This document shows positions 32,265-42,000 of a stretch of DNA of 64,000 nt, one piece after another. How positions within the stretch are numbered: position 1 is the stretch's first letter; each line of letters starts with the position of its first letter. This DNA is from Euryarchaeota archaeon (GTDB lineage: Archaea > Thermoplasmatota > SW-10-69-26 > JACQPN01), in assembly GCA_016207515.1 (NCBI GenBank), contig JACQPN010000021.1:124001-188000 (forward strand), written 5' to 3'. The translations under genes were made by a program, and so were the position numbers. The notes beneath the pieces are model-generated. The model had not been told where the DNA came from, searched no databases, and worked only from the letters and a program-made list of their open reading frames with translations.

Positions 32265-33410
32265 GTGAAGACTCTCATCAAGGAGATCCTGGAGGAAGGC
32301 GTCAAGAAGAGCCAGGACCAAGCGCCTCGCAAGAGCACCGGCCCGTCGCCGATCGACCAAGAGGCGGAGGATAAGAGGCTCGAAGAGCTCGTCGGCGAGA
32401 TCCGGGCGCGGATAAAGGTCGTCGGTTGCGGGGGCGCCGGCTCCAACACGATAGGTCGACTCGCGGCCGAGAACCTCGACGGGATAGAGGTCTACGCCCT
32501 CAACACGGACGCGCAGCACCTTCTCGCCTGCAGGGCCCCGAATCGCATGCTCATCGGCAGGAACCTCACTCGCGGCCTCGGCGCCGGCTCGCTTCCCCAG
32601 GTGGGCGAAGACGCGGCCTCCGAGAACGAGCAACAGATCAAGAGCATCGTGGAGGGCGCCGACTTGGTCTTCGTCACTTGTGGCCTTGGCGGCGGGACGG
32701 GGACCGGTTCAGCCCCAGTGGTCGCCAAGGTGGCACGTGACGCGGGAGCGCTTGTCATCGGCATCACGACGATGCCGTTTCGCTGCGAAGGCGGCGTGCG
32801 CCGGTCGAACGCGGAAGCGGGCCTTTCGCGGCTACGCGAGACGGCGGATGCGACGATAGTCATCCCGAACGACAAGCTCCTCGAGATCGCGCCACGCCTC
32901 CCGTTGAACCAGGCCTTCAAAGTCGCCGACGAGGTCCTCATCAGGTCGATTCTGGGACTCACCGAGATGATCACGAAGCCTGGTCTTGTGAACCTCGACT
33001 TCGCGGACCTTCGCACCATCATGAGGCACAGTGGCGTTGCGATGATCGGCCTCGGCGAAGGCGAAGGCGAGCATCGGGCCCGCGACGCCGTGGAGGAGGC
33101 CCTCCATTCGCCTCTCCTTGACGTCGACGTTTCCGGCGCAAAGGGTGCCCTGGTCGACGTGATGGGCGGACCCGACATGACGCTTTCAGAGGCCGAGGAG
33201 ATCGTGGAGACGGTCCACGAAAGGCTTGATCCCGACGCCCGCCTCATCTGGGGCGCCTCGGTGCATCCGGAGCTCGAACACAACATCCGTTGCATGGTGG
33301 TCGTGACGGGGGTCAAAAGCCGCACCGAGACGGTCACCCCGGCGCAAGCACGGCCGGGTAGGCAAGCGGGGACCGTCCGCAGGCGCGGCGAATTCGATCT
33401 CGTCCTTTGA
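32265..33410 (+). CDS. ftsZ: Cell division GTPase FtsZ
   Basis: 381 aa from GTG 32265, preceded by GTGGAGGAAT. Tubulin-like GTPase forming the division ring. Motifs: IKVVGCGGAGSNTIGRL (G-box 1), the tubulin signature GLGGGTGTGSAP, TTMPFRCEGG and the T7 catalytic loop LVNLDFADLRTIM. The N-terminal ~40 residues are a charged linker; the C-terminus after VVTGV is short and basic (KSRTETV...RRRGEFDLVL). Euryarchaeal FtsZ genes are often followed by secE and spt5; here secE lies 11.5 kb further on. Confidence 0.96.
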   Translation: MKTLIKEILEEGVKKSQDQAPRKSTGPSPIDQEAEDKRLEELVGEIRARIKVVGCGGAGSNTIGRLAAENLDGIEVYALNTDAQHLLACRAPNRMLIGRNLTRGLGAGSLPQVGEDAASENEQQIKSIVEGADLVFVTCGLGGGTGTGSAPVVAKVARDAGALVIGITTMPFRCEGGVRRSNAEAGLSRLRETADATIVIPNDKLLEIAPRLPLNQAFKVADEVLIRSILGLTEMITKPGLVNLDFADLRTIMRHSGVAMIGLGEGEGEHRARDAVEEALHSPLLDVDVSGAKGALVDVMGGPDMTLSEAEEIVETVHERLDPDARLIWGASVHPELEHNIRCMVVVTGVKSRTETVTPAQARPGRQAGTVRRRGEFDLVL

Positions 33411-33528
33411 TCTCGGCTCGTCCGCTCCGCTGAGCACGCCTTCATCACTTGCGCTTTCGTCGCGCCCATGATTGAAGCTCCGTGAGAGCGCCTCATCGTT
33501 TCTAGCCCCTCTTCAATCCGGACGCCCA

Positions 33529-33538
33529 AAGATATTAC
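33529..33538 (+). promoter_or_regulatory. TATA-like box for the aldo/keto reductase
   Basis: AAGATATTAC, centred 28-29 nt before GTG 33563. Confidence 0.45.
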
Positions 33539-33562
33539 GTCCCGGATGCCTTTTTCGCGACC

Positions 33563-34684
33563 GTGCCCGAAGACGCTGGCGCGGCCGCATCCGATTCCGC
33601 TTCTTCCGAAGGTACCGCGGCTTACGCCTCATCGATCAGGGCGGTCCCCGGGCATTTTCGCGCCTGGCGCACGTTGATCCTTTCGTCTCTTGGCCTCGGG
33701 ACCTACCTGGGCGAAGTCGGCGAAGCGTGGAACCGAGCGTATGAGGACGCTATCGTGGCCGCCCTTGAAGGCGGTGTCAACGTGCTCGACACGGCGATAA
33801 ACTACCGCGACCAACAGAGCGAGCGCGACGTGGGCCGGGCGCTCCGGCGCTTCGGCCGTCGCCGAGGCGTCGTGGTCGCCACCAAGGGCGGTTTCCTCCA
33901 TGGCGACGCCCGAGAAAGTGACGGCAGGGCCTGGTTCCAGAAGACCTACGTGGAGACCGGACTTCTTCGCCCCCTAGACATCGCGGGAGGTGCGCACGCG
34001 ATGACGCCCACGTACTTGCGCCACGAGCTCGAGCGTAGCCTCGAAAACCTGCAACTTCGCTCGGTGGACGTCTATTTCGTCCACAATCCCGAGAGCCAGC
34101 TCCAGGCCGGGGTCCCGCGTGCGGCTTTCGAGGAACGTCTTCGAGAGTCGTTCGTGGAGCTTGAACTCCAATGCGACGCCGGCCGCATCGCCTATTACGG
34201 TACGGCGACGTGGAACGGTCTACGTTCGCCGGTCGGGACGCAGTCGCACTTAGGGCTCGAGAGGCTTCTCGGGATCGCCCACGAGGCGCGTTACGAGGTC
34301 GGCGGCAAGGGGGAGGCGCACCACTTCGCCGCCGTTGAGCTTCCAGTGAACCTCGCGATGCCCGAGGCCGGCACACAGAGGAACCAGCCTTGGATGGGCC
34401 GTGTCACGACGCTTCTTGACGCGGCGCGCGAGGCCGACCTCGCCGTCTTCGCAAGCGCCTCCTTGATGCAGGGCAAACTCCTCGGTCGCGTGGATCAAAA
34501 GATCCGCGAGGCGCTCGCCGCCAAGACGGATCTTGAGGCCGCGATTGATTTTGCGAGGGCGCTTCCGGGCGTCACGACCGCGCTCGTCGGGATGGGAAGT
34601 CCCGAGCACGCCCGCGAGAACGTCGCCCTTGCCACTTCGAGGCCGCCAGACCCCGAGGCCGCCGCGGCTCTTCTTGCCTCTTGA
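33563..34684 (+). CDS. Aldo/keto reductase
   Basis: 373 aa NAD(P)H-dependent oxidoreductase with TIM-barrel fold. Catalytic tetrad is recognisable: Asp and Tyr in NVLDTAINYRDQQSERDVG, Lys in VVVATKGGF, His in VDVYFVHNPES. NADP-contact region near the end: ALPGVTTALVGMGSPEHARE. The first ~40 residues are a variable extension. GTG start selected from TATA spacing. Substrate unknown; the gene sits between ftsZ and the FHA regulator. Confidence 0.87.
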   Translation: MPEDAGAAASDSASSEGTAAYASSIRAVPGHFRAWRTLILSSLGLGTYLGEVGEAWNRAYEDAIVAALEGGVNVLDTAINYRDQQSERDVGRALRRFGRRRGVVVATKGGFLHGDARESDGRAWFQKTYVETGLLRPLDIAGGAHAMTPTYLRHELERSLENLQLRSVDVYFVHNPESQLQAGVPRAAFEERLRESFVELELQCDAGRIAYYGTATWNGLRSPVGTQSHLGLERLLGIAHEARYEVGGKGEAHHFAAVELPVNLAMPEAGTQRNQPWMGRVTTLLDAAREADLAVFASASLMQGKLLGRVDQKIREALAAKTDLEAAIDFARALPGVTTALVGMGSPEHARENVALATSRPPDPEAAAALLAS

Positions 34685-34725
34685 GCCCCGCGCCTCCACC
34701 GGGCGAGCGCGTGAACGCGTCAAAC

Positions 34726-34734
34726 ACTTTAAGC
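34726..34734 (+). promoter_or_regulatory. TATA-like box for the winged-helix/FHA gene
   Basis: ACTTTAAGC, centred 27 nt before GTG 34757, favouring that start over TTG 34748. Confidence 0.5.
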
Positions 34735-34756
34735 CAAGAGTCGCCGGTTGTCCGTT

Positions 34757-35428
34757 GTGACGCGGGAGGAGGTCGACTACGACGGGCTCGCCAAGAGCAT
34801 GCAGCTTCTCTCGGACCCGCAGCGCCTGCGGGTCGTCCGCGGCCTCATCGAAGGCAAGTCCGCCGAGGAGACCCTCGCGGCGGATCCGAAGTCGCAATTC
34901 GCCGGGACGACCGAACGGTTGAGGAAGGCCCGTGAAGAGCTAGCGACTTTGAAGCAGGGGAATTTCATCTCCACGAAGCAAGGCGACCGCGTCGAGGCGA
35001 ATCCGCAGGCGCTTTACCAGTTGGCGCAGGAGATAAAGCGCCTCGCAACGAAGGGAAGCTCCGAAGTGCAGGACCTCGGACAGACCGTGATGGCGCCGCG
35101 TGAGTTCACGCCGATGGGGGCCCGGGGCCCCCGTTTCATCCTGGTCTCGGGCCTTGGAGAGGGGAAGACCTTTCCGCTCGCGGTCGGAAAGAAACTCGTG
35201 TTGGGAAGGGCGACCACCGCCGACGTATCGCTCGATTACGACCCGTTCGTCTCAAGCCTCAATTCCATCATCGAGGAGGAGGGTGGGCGGTTCAGGATAA
35301 TCGACGTTCCGGAGGCAAGGAACGGCACTAGCATCAACTTCAGGCGAATCCCCCGCGGTTCGTCGGCCGTCCTTGAGAACGGGGACATAATAGGGGTGGG
35401 GCGGAGCCTGCTCGTTTTCCGCGCGTGA
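34757..35428 (+). CDS. Winged-helix protein with C-terminal FHA domain
   Basis: 223 aa. N-terminal ArsR-like winged helix (residues ~5-85: LAKSMQLLSDPQRLRVVRGL, EELATLKQGNFISTKQGDRV), short linker, then an FHA domain (~125-223: GKKLVLGRATTADVSLDYDP, GRFRIIDVPEARNGTSINFR, LENGDIIGVGRSLLVF). The phospho-contacting Gly-Arg, the following Ser and the Asn-Gly-Thr loop are kept; the usual His of the SxxH motif is Asn. FHA domains bind phosphothreonine, so this looks like a DNA-binding reader of Ser/Thr kinase signals. The adjacent receptor kinase gene converges on it. Confidence 0.85.
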   Translation: MTREEVDYDGLAKSMQLLSDPQRLRVVRGLIEGKSAEETLAADPKSQFAGTTERLRKAREELATLKQGNFISTKQGDRVEANPQALYQLAQEIKRLATKGSSEVQDLGQTVMAPREFTPMGARGPRFILVSGLGEGKTFPLAVGKKLVLGRATTADVSLDYDPFVSSLNSIIEEEGGRFRIIDVPEARNGTSINFRRIPRGSSAVLENGDIIGVGRSLLVFRA

Positions 35429-35469
35429 AAAAGGCAACGGTGCGCGGGTACGTACTTGTATGTATCCTC

Positions 35470-38298
35470 TTAGCCGGCCGTCGTTGCGCCCGGTCTCCAG
35501 TCGCCCAACCCTTCGATCCCAGCCCGCAGTTCATCGGCGGTCTGGTAGCGCGCCGCAGGATCCTTGCCTAGTCCCCGCGCGAGTACATCGTTGAGACCAG
35601 CGGGGATTTCCGGCGCGGGCAAAGCCGGTGCGCGTTCGACGATCGCCTTCCTCATCGCGTAATCCGTCTTCTCCTGCTCGCCCAGGTAGTACCGGCCCGT
35701 GAGCATCTCGTAGACGACGGCGGCCGCGCTGTAGAGGTCGGACCTCGCGTCCACCTCGTCGCCTCGCACCTGTTCGGGGCTCATGTAGAGAAGCGTCCCC
35801 GGTTGTACACCCGGCATCGAGAGGTGCGCTTCCCCCGGAGTGCGGGCGATGCCGAGGTCGGAGATCTTCGGCAAGAGTTCGCTGGTGAGGAGGATGTTCG
35901 CGGGCTTGATGTCCCGGTGGACGATCCCCGCCCGGTGAAGAGCCGCAAGCCCGCGAAGGATCCGCGCCGCCATGAGGAGCGCGACGCTTTCTTGCATCGC
36001 TCCACGCTTCAACGCGTCTTCGAGGCTTCCGCCCGTGACGTGCTCCATCACCAACACGTCCTCACCGTCGAGCTGTGTGACATCGTGGATGGTCACGAGG
36101 TTCTGGTGCGTGACCATGCTCGCACTTCTCGCTTCGCGTAGAAGCATCTCGCGGGTCTCCGCGGCAAGCCCCTTCGAATGGATCTTCTTGATGACGACGC
36201 GCCGCCCGAGAAGCTCGTCGCGTGCAAGGTAAGCCGCCCCGGCGCCACCTTGCCCGAGTTGTTTCTCTATCACGTAACGCGTCGGGCCTCCGGGCCGCGC
36301 GGCCAGTTTCTCTCGAGGAGCGAAGATTCGGGTCGTGAGCCGGGAAAGGCCGGAGCGCATCTTGGGGTTGGTGACGGCGAGCGCGATTCCCGCGGCCGAG
36401 ACGAGGGCGACACCGGGGAGAACGAATTGGCCGAGGTCCAGCCCCGCCGCGCCTTCCCCGCCGACGATCGCTGGGGGAAGGTTCCCGGTGGAGGCCGTCG
36501 CAAGCGACGGCTCGAATTCGACGATCGAACGCAGCCGCTCCTGGGTCGAGCTCAAGCCGCCGAGGATGTACGCCTTGCTTCTCGACGCGTCCCAGACGGG
36601 CGCGGAATCAGTCGCGGGCTCCGAAAGCCGGGCGGTCAATCCCTCCACCGTGGATGACGCCGGGTCGAACCTGTAGACGACTTTGCCTGAGTCGGCGCCC
36701 GTTCCGAGCCCGAGGAGGTAAGCGTGTCGCCCATCGTAAAAGGACGTCATGCGGAGCGGGCCACCGGCGATCCTGGCATCCGCTTCGGGCTCCTCGGTGG
36801 CCGCACCGCTCCGAAGCTCCCCACTGGGGATGACGGCATCCACAACTTCGATTTCGTCGCTCACGGGGTCGTAGCGAAGGATATCGGTCCGCGCCGCGCC
36901 CGTGGCGCCGTCCGTTCCCCCGAAGATATACACGTGGCGTCCGTCCCAGATCGCCGTCGCGTTGTAGAGCGGGTGCGGCAGGCGCGCACTCATCTTCTCG
37001 ACTTCGTCCGTGGCAGCGTCGAAGCGCAGCACCTCGTCGGTCGCGGTCACGCCATCCGTCCCACCGAAGAGGTAGGCATCTCGACGGAGGTCGTCGAAGG
37101 CCGCGGCCATCGCGTAGCGGCCGGAAGGAAGAGAGGCCACTTGGTAGTACGTCTCATCGCCTGCGTTGTACGGGAGGGTCAGGCCGCGAGACGACGCTTC
37201 GTACGTAAGGACCACGTCCGTCGCGCCGGAGACGTTTCTCCCGCCGAAGACGTACGCCCTCTCGGAGAGCGCGTCCCACACCGCAGACTGGTAGGCGACC
37301 CCGGGGTAATCGTCGAGATCGTCGCCTACCGAGGCCCCATACTCCGGCATGTACCTCACGATCCTGTCGCGGAACGGTTCAGAGAGGCCGCCGAAGAGGA
37401 TCGCCTCGGTCCCGGTCCAAACGGCCGCGGCCCCGGCAATACGCGCGGGGAGGACGCTCGTGGACTTGCGCACCGCCTCCGTGGGCGAGACCACGGCCGG
37501 GCCGCCGTTGATCGTGACGTTGACGCGCACGGAGGCCGTAGGCCCGATCTCCCCGCTGATAAGCACGGGGTAGACGCCGGACGGAGCGTCTCTCGCGGCC
37601 GCGTACTCGACCGTCACGAAGTTCACGTCGCCCTCCTTCACGTCGAATTGATCGGGACTCAGCACGACGGCAAGCCAAGGGCTGTTGAGCGTCGCGAGTT
37701 GCAGGTAACCGGCCGCGACGTCGCTTGTCACCGTGAGCGGCATCGAGACGCGGCCCCCGGCCGGGACCACGACATCCGTCACGGTCTCCATCCGCCATGA
37801 CCCGGGCGGCGCCTCGACGAAGACCTCGAACGAGGCGTTCACCTCCACTCCGGAGGAAGCGGCGATCGCCTTCATCGGGAACGTTCCGGGGATGAGGACC
37901 TGCCCGGGCGTCACGTCGATGTTGGCCGAGACGCGGCTTCCCCGGGAAACGGTCAAAGTCGGGGGCTCGATCCTCATGGTGAAGCCTGAAGCCCCCTCGG
38001 CCCGAAGGCTCACGTCTCCAGCGAAGTCCGCCGAGATCACCGTGGCCTCGATCCTAACGGTCTCGCCACCGGGCTCGAGCGAGATCCAGTTGGTGCTGAG
38101 TTCGAGCGCGAACCCGGGGGCGCTTTGAGTCTCAGGTTGGGCGGCCGCGATGGAAAACGACGCCGACGCGACGACAAAGATGGACAAGAACGTCGCCGTG
38201 ATCCACGTTCCTGGCGCCTCGTCGGACTCGTTATAGACGTATCGGCGGTGCAGGATCTCCCCGACCCGGCCTATCGGGATTTCATCTAATAAACTCAT
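35470..38298 (-). CDS. Kelch-repeat receptor Ser/Thr protein kinase (smaller paralogue)
   Basis: 942 aa. N-terminal hydrophobic segment (~31-53) exports the protein; then two beta-sandwich domains (~60-260), a Kelch propeller (~275-590; repeats like AYVFGGRNVSGATDVVLTYE and VYIFGGTDGATGAARTDILR), a transmembrane helix (~610-635), the juxtamembrane NPKMRSGLSRLTTRIFAPRE and a PknB-like kinase (~665-930). Kinase motifs: LGQGGAGAAYLA, VVIKK (ATP lysine), HRDIKPANILL, DLGIA in place of DFG, and LLYMSPEQ. It looks catalytically intact. Likely senses an extracellular carbohydrate or protein and phosphorylates cytosolic targets such as the FHA protein. Confidence 0.88.
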   Translation of the reverse strand: MSLLDEIPIGRVGEILHRRYVYNESDEAPGTWITATFLSIFVVASASFSIAAAQPETQSAPGFALELSTNWISLEPGGETVRIEATVISADFAGDVSLRAEGASGFTMRIEPPTLTVSRGSRVSANIDVTPGQVLIPGTFPMKAIAASSGVEVNASFEVFVEAPPGSWRMETVTDVVVPAGGRVSMPLTVTSDVAAGYLQLATLNSPWLAVVLSPDQFDVKEGDVNFVTVEYAAARDAPSGVYPVLISGEIGPTASVRVNVTINGGPAVVSPTEAVRKSTSVLPARIAGAAAVWTGTEAILFGGLSEPFRDRIVRYMPEYGASVGDDLDDYPGVAYQSAVWDALSERAYVFGGRNVSGATDVVLTYEASSRGLTLPYNAGDETYYQVASLPSGRYAMAAAFDDLRRDAYLFGGTDGVTATDEVLRFDAATDEVEKMSARLPHPLYNATAIWDGRHVYIFGGTDGATGAARTDILRYDPVSDEIEVVDAVIPSGELRSGAATEEPEADARIAGGPLRMTSFYDGRHAYLLGLGTGADSGKVVYRFDPASSTVEGLTARLSEPATDSAPVWDASRSKAYILGGLSSTQERLRSIVEFEPSLATASTGNLPPAIVGGEGAAGLDLGQFVLPGVALVSAAGIALAVTNPKMRSGLSRLTTRIFAPREKLAARPGGPTRYVIEKQLGQGGAGAAYLARDELLGRRVVIKKIHSKGLAAETREMLLREARSASMVTHQNLVTIHDVTQLDGEDVLVMEHVTGGSLEDALKRGAMQESVALLMAARILRGLAALHRAGIVHRDIKPANILLTSELLPKISDLGIARTPGEAHLSMPGVQPGTLLYMSPEQVRGDEVDARSDLYSAAAVVYEMLTGRYYLGEQEKTDYAMRKAIVERAPALPAPEIPAGLNDVLARGLGKDPAARYQTADELRAGIEGLGDWRPGATTAG

Positions 38299-38374
38299 CT
38301 GGATGGCGGTTCCGGAAAGACGTGCAGGCCGCGACCGGTCGTCGGGGCCAGCGCCGCCCGGGACCGCGCGACCA

Positions 38375-38971
38375 TCAGGAGACGCCAGGTTCCCCGCTTG
38401 CGCCGGCGCGCCCCCGCGCCGCCACGCGTCCGACGTTCCAGGCCCATATCGGGTAGGTGAGCAACATGAGCACGAATCCGAGCGGGGTGGGCATAGTGTC
38501 TGCGGCCTCGGACGTCATGTAGTAGGTAATGATCCCGGTGGTTCCCGCGATCACGAGACCGATTCCAGCAAGGGTCCCGGCGATGCCCGCCTTCGTCCCG
38601 AGGCCATCCGGCGACCGCGCTTGAAGGACCAGCCACAGACCGACGAGACCGAAGCCGGACGCGGCAAGGTACAATGGCAAGGTGCTGGAGCGGACCATGA
38701 TGATGGAGGCGAGCCCGATGGTCCCGATGAATGCCCCCAAGACTGCTACGGTCACGAGGATGCTCCCATGTATGGACCGAGTGGGGCTCTCGGCGTGCAC
38801 ACCCCACACTGTGGCGCCGATGGAGAGGCCGAAGAAGACGAGGATCGTGCCGATTACTTCGAGGACGGGAGGCTGGCCGCTGGCCGCCGTCGCGATCAAT
38901 GCGATTATGCCTGCAAGCTCCAGGAAAACGCTCCACTTAGCGGCCGTCGCCAGGGGTACGGGGGCCTCCAT
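38375..38971 (-). CDS. Polytopic membrane protein, unknown
   Basis: 198 aa with about six transmembrane helices (roughly 12-31, 36-58, 70-92, 98-116, 128-150, 158-178) and a short basic/Gly C-terminus. No known motif. It lies between the two Kelch kinases on the same strand; with a TATA-like GGATTTTTAGGG about 32 nt upstream it is probably transcribed separately. Whether it takes part in the kinase system is unknown. Confidence 0.65.
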   Translation of the reverse strand: MEAPVPLATAAKWSVFLELAGIIALIATAASGQPPVLEVIGTILVFFGLSIGATVWGVHAESPTRSIHGSILVTVAVLGAFIGTIGLASIIMVRSSTLPLYLAASGFGLVGLWLVLQARSPDGLGTKAGIAGTLAGIGLVIAGTTGIITYYMTSEAADTMPTPLGFVLMLLTYPIWAWNVGRVAARGRAGASGEPGVS

Positions 38972-39072
38972 CGTCGTCGATAGCCTAGATGCGGGACCCC
39001 TAAAAATCCTATGGCCCGCGCCCCCGTTTTCGATGATGCGGGGGGCCGGGAAGGACGCTCGTCAGGACGAGG

Positions 39073-42000
39073 TCAGTTGGTCGCCGTCTTTCCCGGGTCC
39101 CAATCGGCAAGGGATTCAAGCGCCGAACGTAATTCGTCGGCCGACTGGAAGCGATCCGGCGGGCGCTTCGCGAGCGCCTTCTCCAATATCGCGTTGAGGC
39201 CGGCTCGCACATTCTCTAAAGGCAAGACCGGGGGACTTTCCACAATGGCCTTCCTCACTGAGTACTCGTTCTGCTCGACCTGGCCCAGGTAGAACTTTCC
39301 GGTCAGCAGTTCATAGATCACGGCCGCGATGGAGTAAAGATCAGAACGCTGATCGATCTCTTCGCCGCGCGCCTGCTCGGGGCTCATGTATAGGAGCGTG
39401 CCCGGCTGCACCCCGGGCATCGAGAGGTGGGCCTCGCCCGGGGCACGGGCTATCCCCATGTCCGAGATCTTCGGCATCAATTCCGCCGTAAGAAGGATGT
39501 TTCCGGGCTTCATGTCCCGGTGCACGATTCCGGCCCGGTGAAGCGCCGCGAGGCCGCGTAGCACCCGTGTCGCCATGAGTATCGCGACACTCTCCTCCAT
39601 CCGACCGCGCTTCAACGCGTCCTCGAGACTGCCGCCTGGGACGTACTCCATCACCAGGACGTCCTGTCCCTCAAGCTGTGTGACGTCGTAGATCGTGACG
39701 AGGTTCGCATGCGTCACCATGCTCGCGCTACGCGCCTCCCGAAGCAGCATGTCCCGCGCCTCCGCTCCAAGCCCTTTGGAGAATATCTTCTTGATGACGA
39801 CCTTTCGACCAAGGAGTTCGTCGCGCGCCAAGTACGCCGTACCAGCGCCGCCTTTTCCGAGTTCGCGCTCGATCACGTATCGCACAGGCCCCCCGGTGCT
39901 CGAAGGGAAGCCCTCGCGGGGCCTGAAGACGCGCGTCGTCAGGGCCCCGATGCGCGCTCTCATCTTCGGGTTCGTGGCGACGTAGCCGACCCCGCCCGCA
40001 AGCGTCACGGCGGCCACTGGAGCGAGGAGTTGTCCCAATAGATCGTCTTGGGGGGCCCTCGCGTCGGTAAGGGTCGCGACGTCCACACTCAGGATGGTCG
40101 CCGTCGCTCCACTCCCCGCGATTTCGCCTCCCGCGAGGTAGATCCTGTTCGCCCCGGGATCGTAGGCCATCGCGGCGCCGCTGAGTTGCGTGGGGAGGTT
40201 GACGTTCAACGTGGTCGCCACATCCCCCACCGGGTCGTAGCGTGTTATCGAGGAGCCGGTGCCCGTAGCTGCGCCGCCGAGGATGTAGGCCTTCCCGTCC
40301 GCGACGAACGCGGCCGAACCCCAAGTGGCCGCCGGCAAACGGGCTGATTTCAGGGACACGGCGTCAGTCCGGATATCATATGCCATGATCTCGTCGCGTG
40401 CCTCGCTGTCGCGGCCGCCGAACACAAGTATCTGGTCCTCGAGAAGGACCGCACTCGATTCGTAGACGGGGAACGGGAGTCGGGCTCCCTCGGTAATCGT
40501 CTCCCTGGCCGGGTCGTAGATCAAGACAGTGTTCGTGCTTGCGCCGCCGGCGAGTCCGCCAAGCAGGTACGCTCGGCCGCTTGCCTCGTGGTACACCGCC
40601 GCGAAGTGCGACCGACCCTGGGGGAGTGCGGCGCCTCGCTCGACGACGTTAGCATCCCCTGGTACCCAGCTGTAGATGTCGGCGCTTGGGCTGCCGTCGC
40701 TCATGCCACCGATGATGAGGATCGTGCATTCCGCCTGCGCCGCGCACGTGCCATCTTGTTGGGGCGGCTTGTAGACCACGACACCAGGTGCCACGAGCGG
40801 CACCGAGAGCCTGCCCGTCATCGTAGCCTCGCTTGGACCGTTGTCGAGGAGCAGGATCTCGTTTTCCGAGGAACTTCCACCGATGACATAGATGGAGCCG
40901 TCTCGCCAGCGCACGGCGGCCGCGTTCTTGCGCGGCGAGGGAAGCGCGCCCAATTCGGAGAACGCGTTTCCGGGATCCGCGGGGCGCTCCGTCGCGGTTC
41001 CTTCATTGCGCTTCAGGCCTCCGCCCGCGTCACCTCCCTGGAGAGTGACGAGCAGTTGTCGCCTTTGTTCCTCGCCCCGATCCGCCTGTGCGATGAAGGT
41101 GATCCCGAACTCTCCGTTCTCCTTGCCGAAATGTTCGACGTTGAAGAAGAACTCCTCGATCTTGCCGGGCGCGAGAACGAGGTCGAGGGAGCCGGGTCTC
41201 ACATCGATGCCTTGGGGCCACTCTATGTTGATTTTCACGACGCCGCTGTAGTTGTTGGCGATGACGAGACCCTTGACAGCCTTCAGGTCGCCCTGCCCGG
41301 CGAGCGTGGTTCTCGTTTCCTCGATCTGGAAGAGCCAATCGGCCTTGCCGATCGGTGAAGCGCCGCCACCCAGTAGTCGTTCTCGGTCGAACTTCATGAT
41401 GCCGTTGGTCGCCGAGCCGTCCACCTTGCGACCGCCGAAGATCAACGCGGTTCCATCGCGGGGGTCGGTCGCGCCACTCGCCCAACCCACGGCCACCGGG
41501 AGAGACAGGTCGAGCGATTCCAGGGCGTCGGTCTTGGGGTCGTATCTCAAGATGCCGGAAGATATTGATCCGCTGGCCCCGCCAAACAGGAGGATCCGGT
41601 CCTCGACCAGGACGCCCGTCATCGCCGACGTCGGCGCCGGGAGCGTCGAGCCTTTCGTGATAATGGTGTCGGTGTGCGGGTCGTACTCAAGGATCTCCGC
41701 GCGAAGGTTGTCGGAGGTGTCCTCTCCACCGAATATGAGCACCTTTCCGTCATGCGCGACGGCTGTCGCTTGGAAGAGTGCGCGCGGAAGCTTTGCGCCC
41801 ATGGTCCGCACCTCATCTTTGACCGGGTCGTAGCGCACTATCTGGTCGTGGCGCGTGCCTCCCTCGCGGTCGGCGCCACCGAAGATAAAAGCAGCGCCGA
41901 CCTCGGGGACCCATGCGACGGCGGCCTCGGACGTCTGTTTTGGGAGCGCCACGCGTTTGAGCGCAACCGTGTTCGTCGCCGGGTCGAAGCCCAAGATGTA

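Noticed and set aside
33410-33480. Additional members of the TCGC..GCTC hairpin family after ftsZ
   Set aside because: Only weak 4-bp pairing (GCTC/GAGC) and a poor loop match; not above chance.
28187-33560. Similar strings ATTTTACGTC..CTTTTTTCGC (28187) and ATATTACGTC..CTTTTTCGCG (33530)
   Set aside because: Short interrupted similarity in unrelated contexts; likely coincidence.
36724-37800. 358-aa plus-strand frame opposite the Kelch kinase
   Set aside because: Antisense of Kelch repeats; no motif and highly basic.
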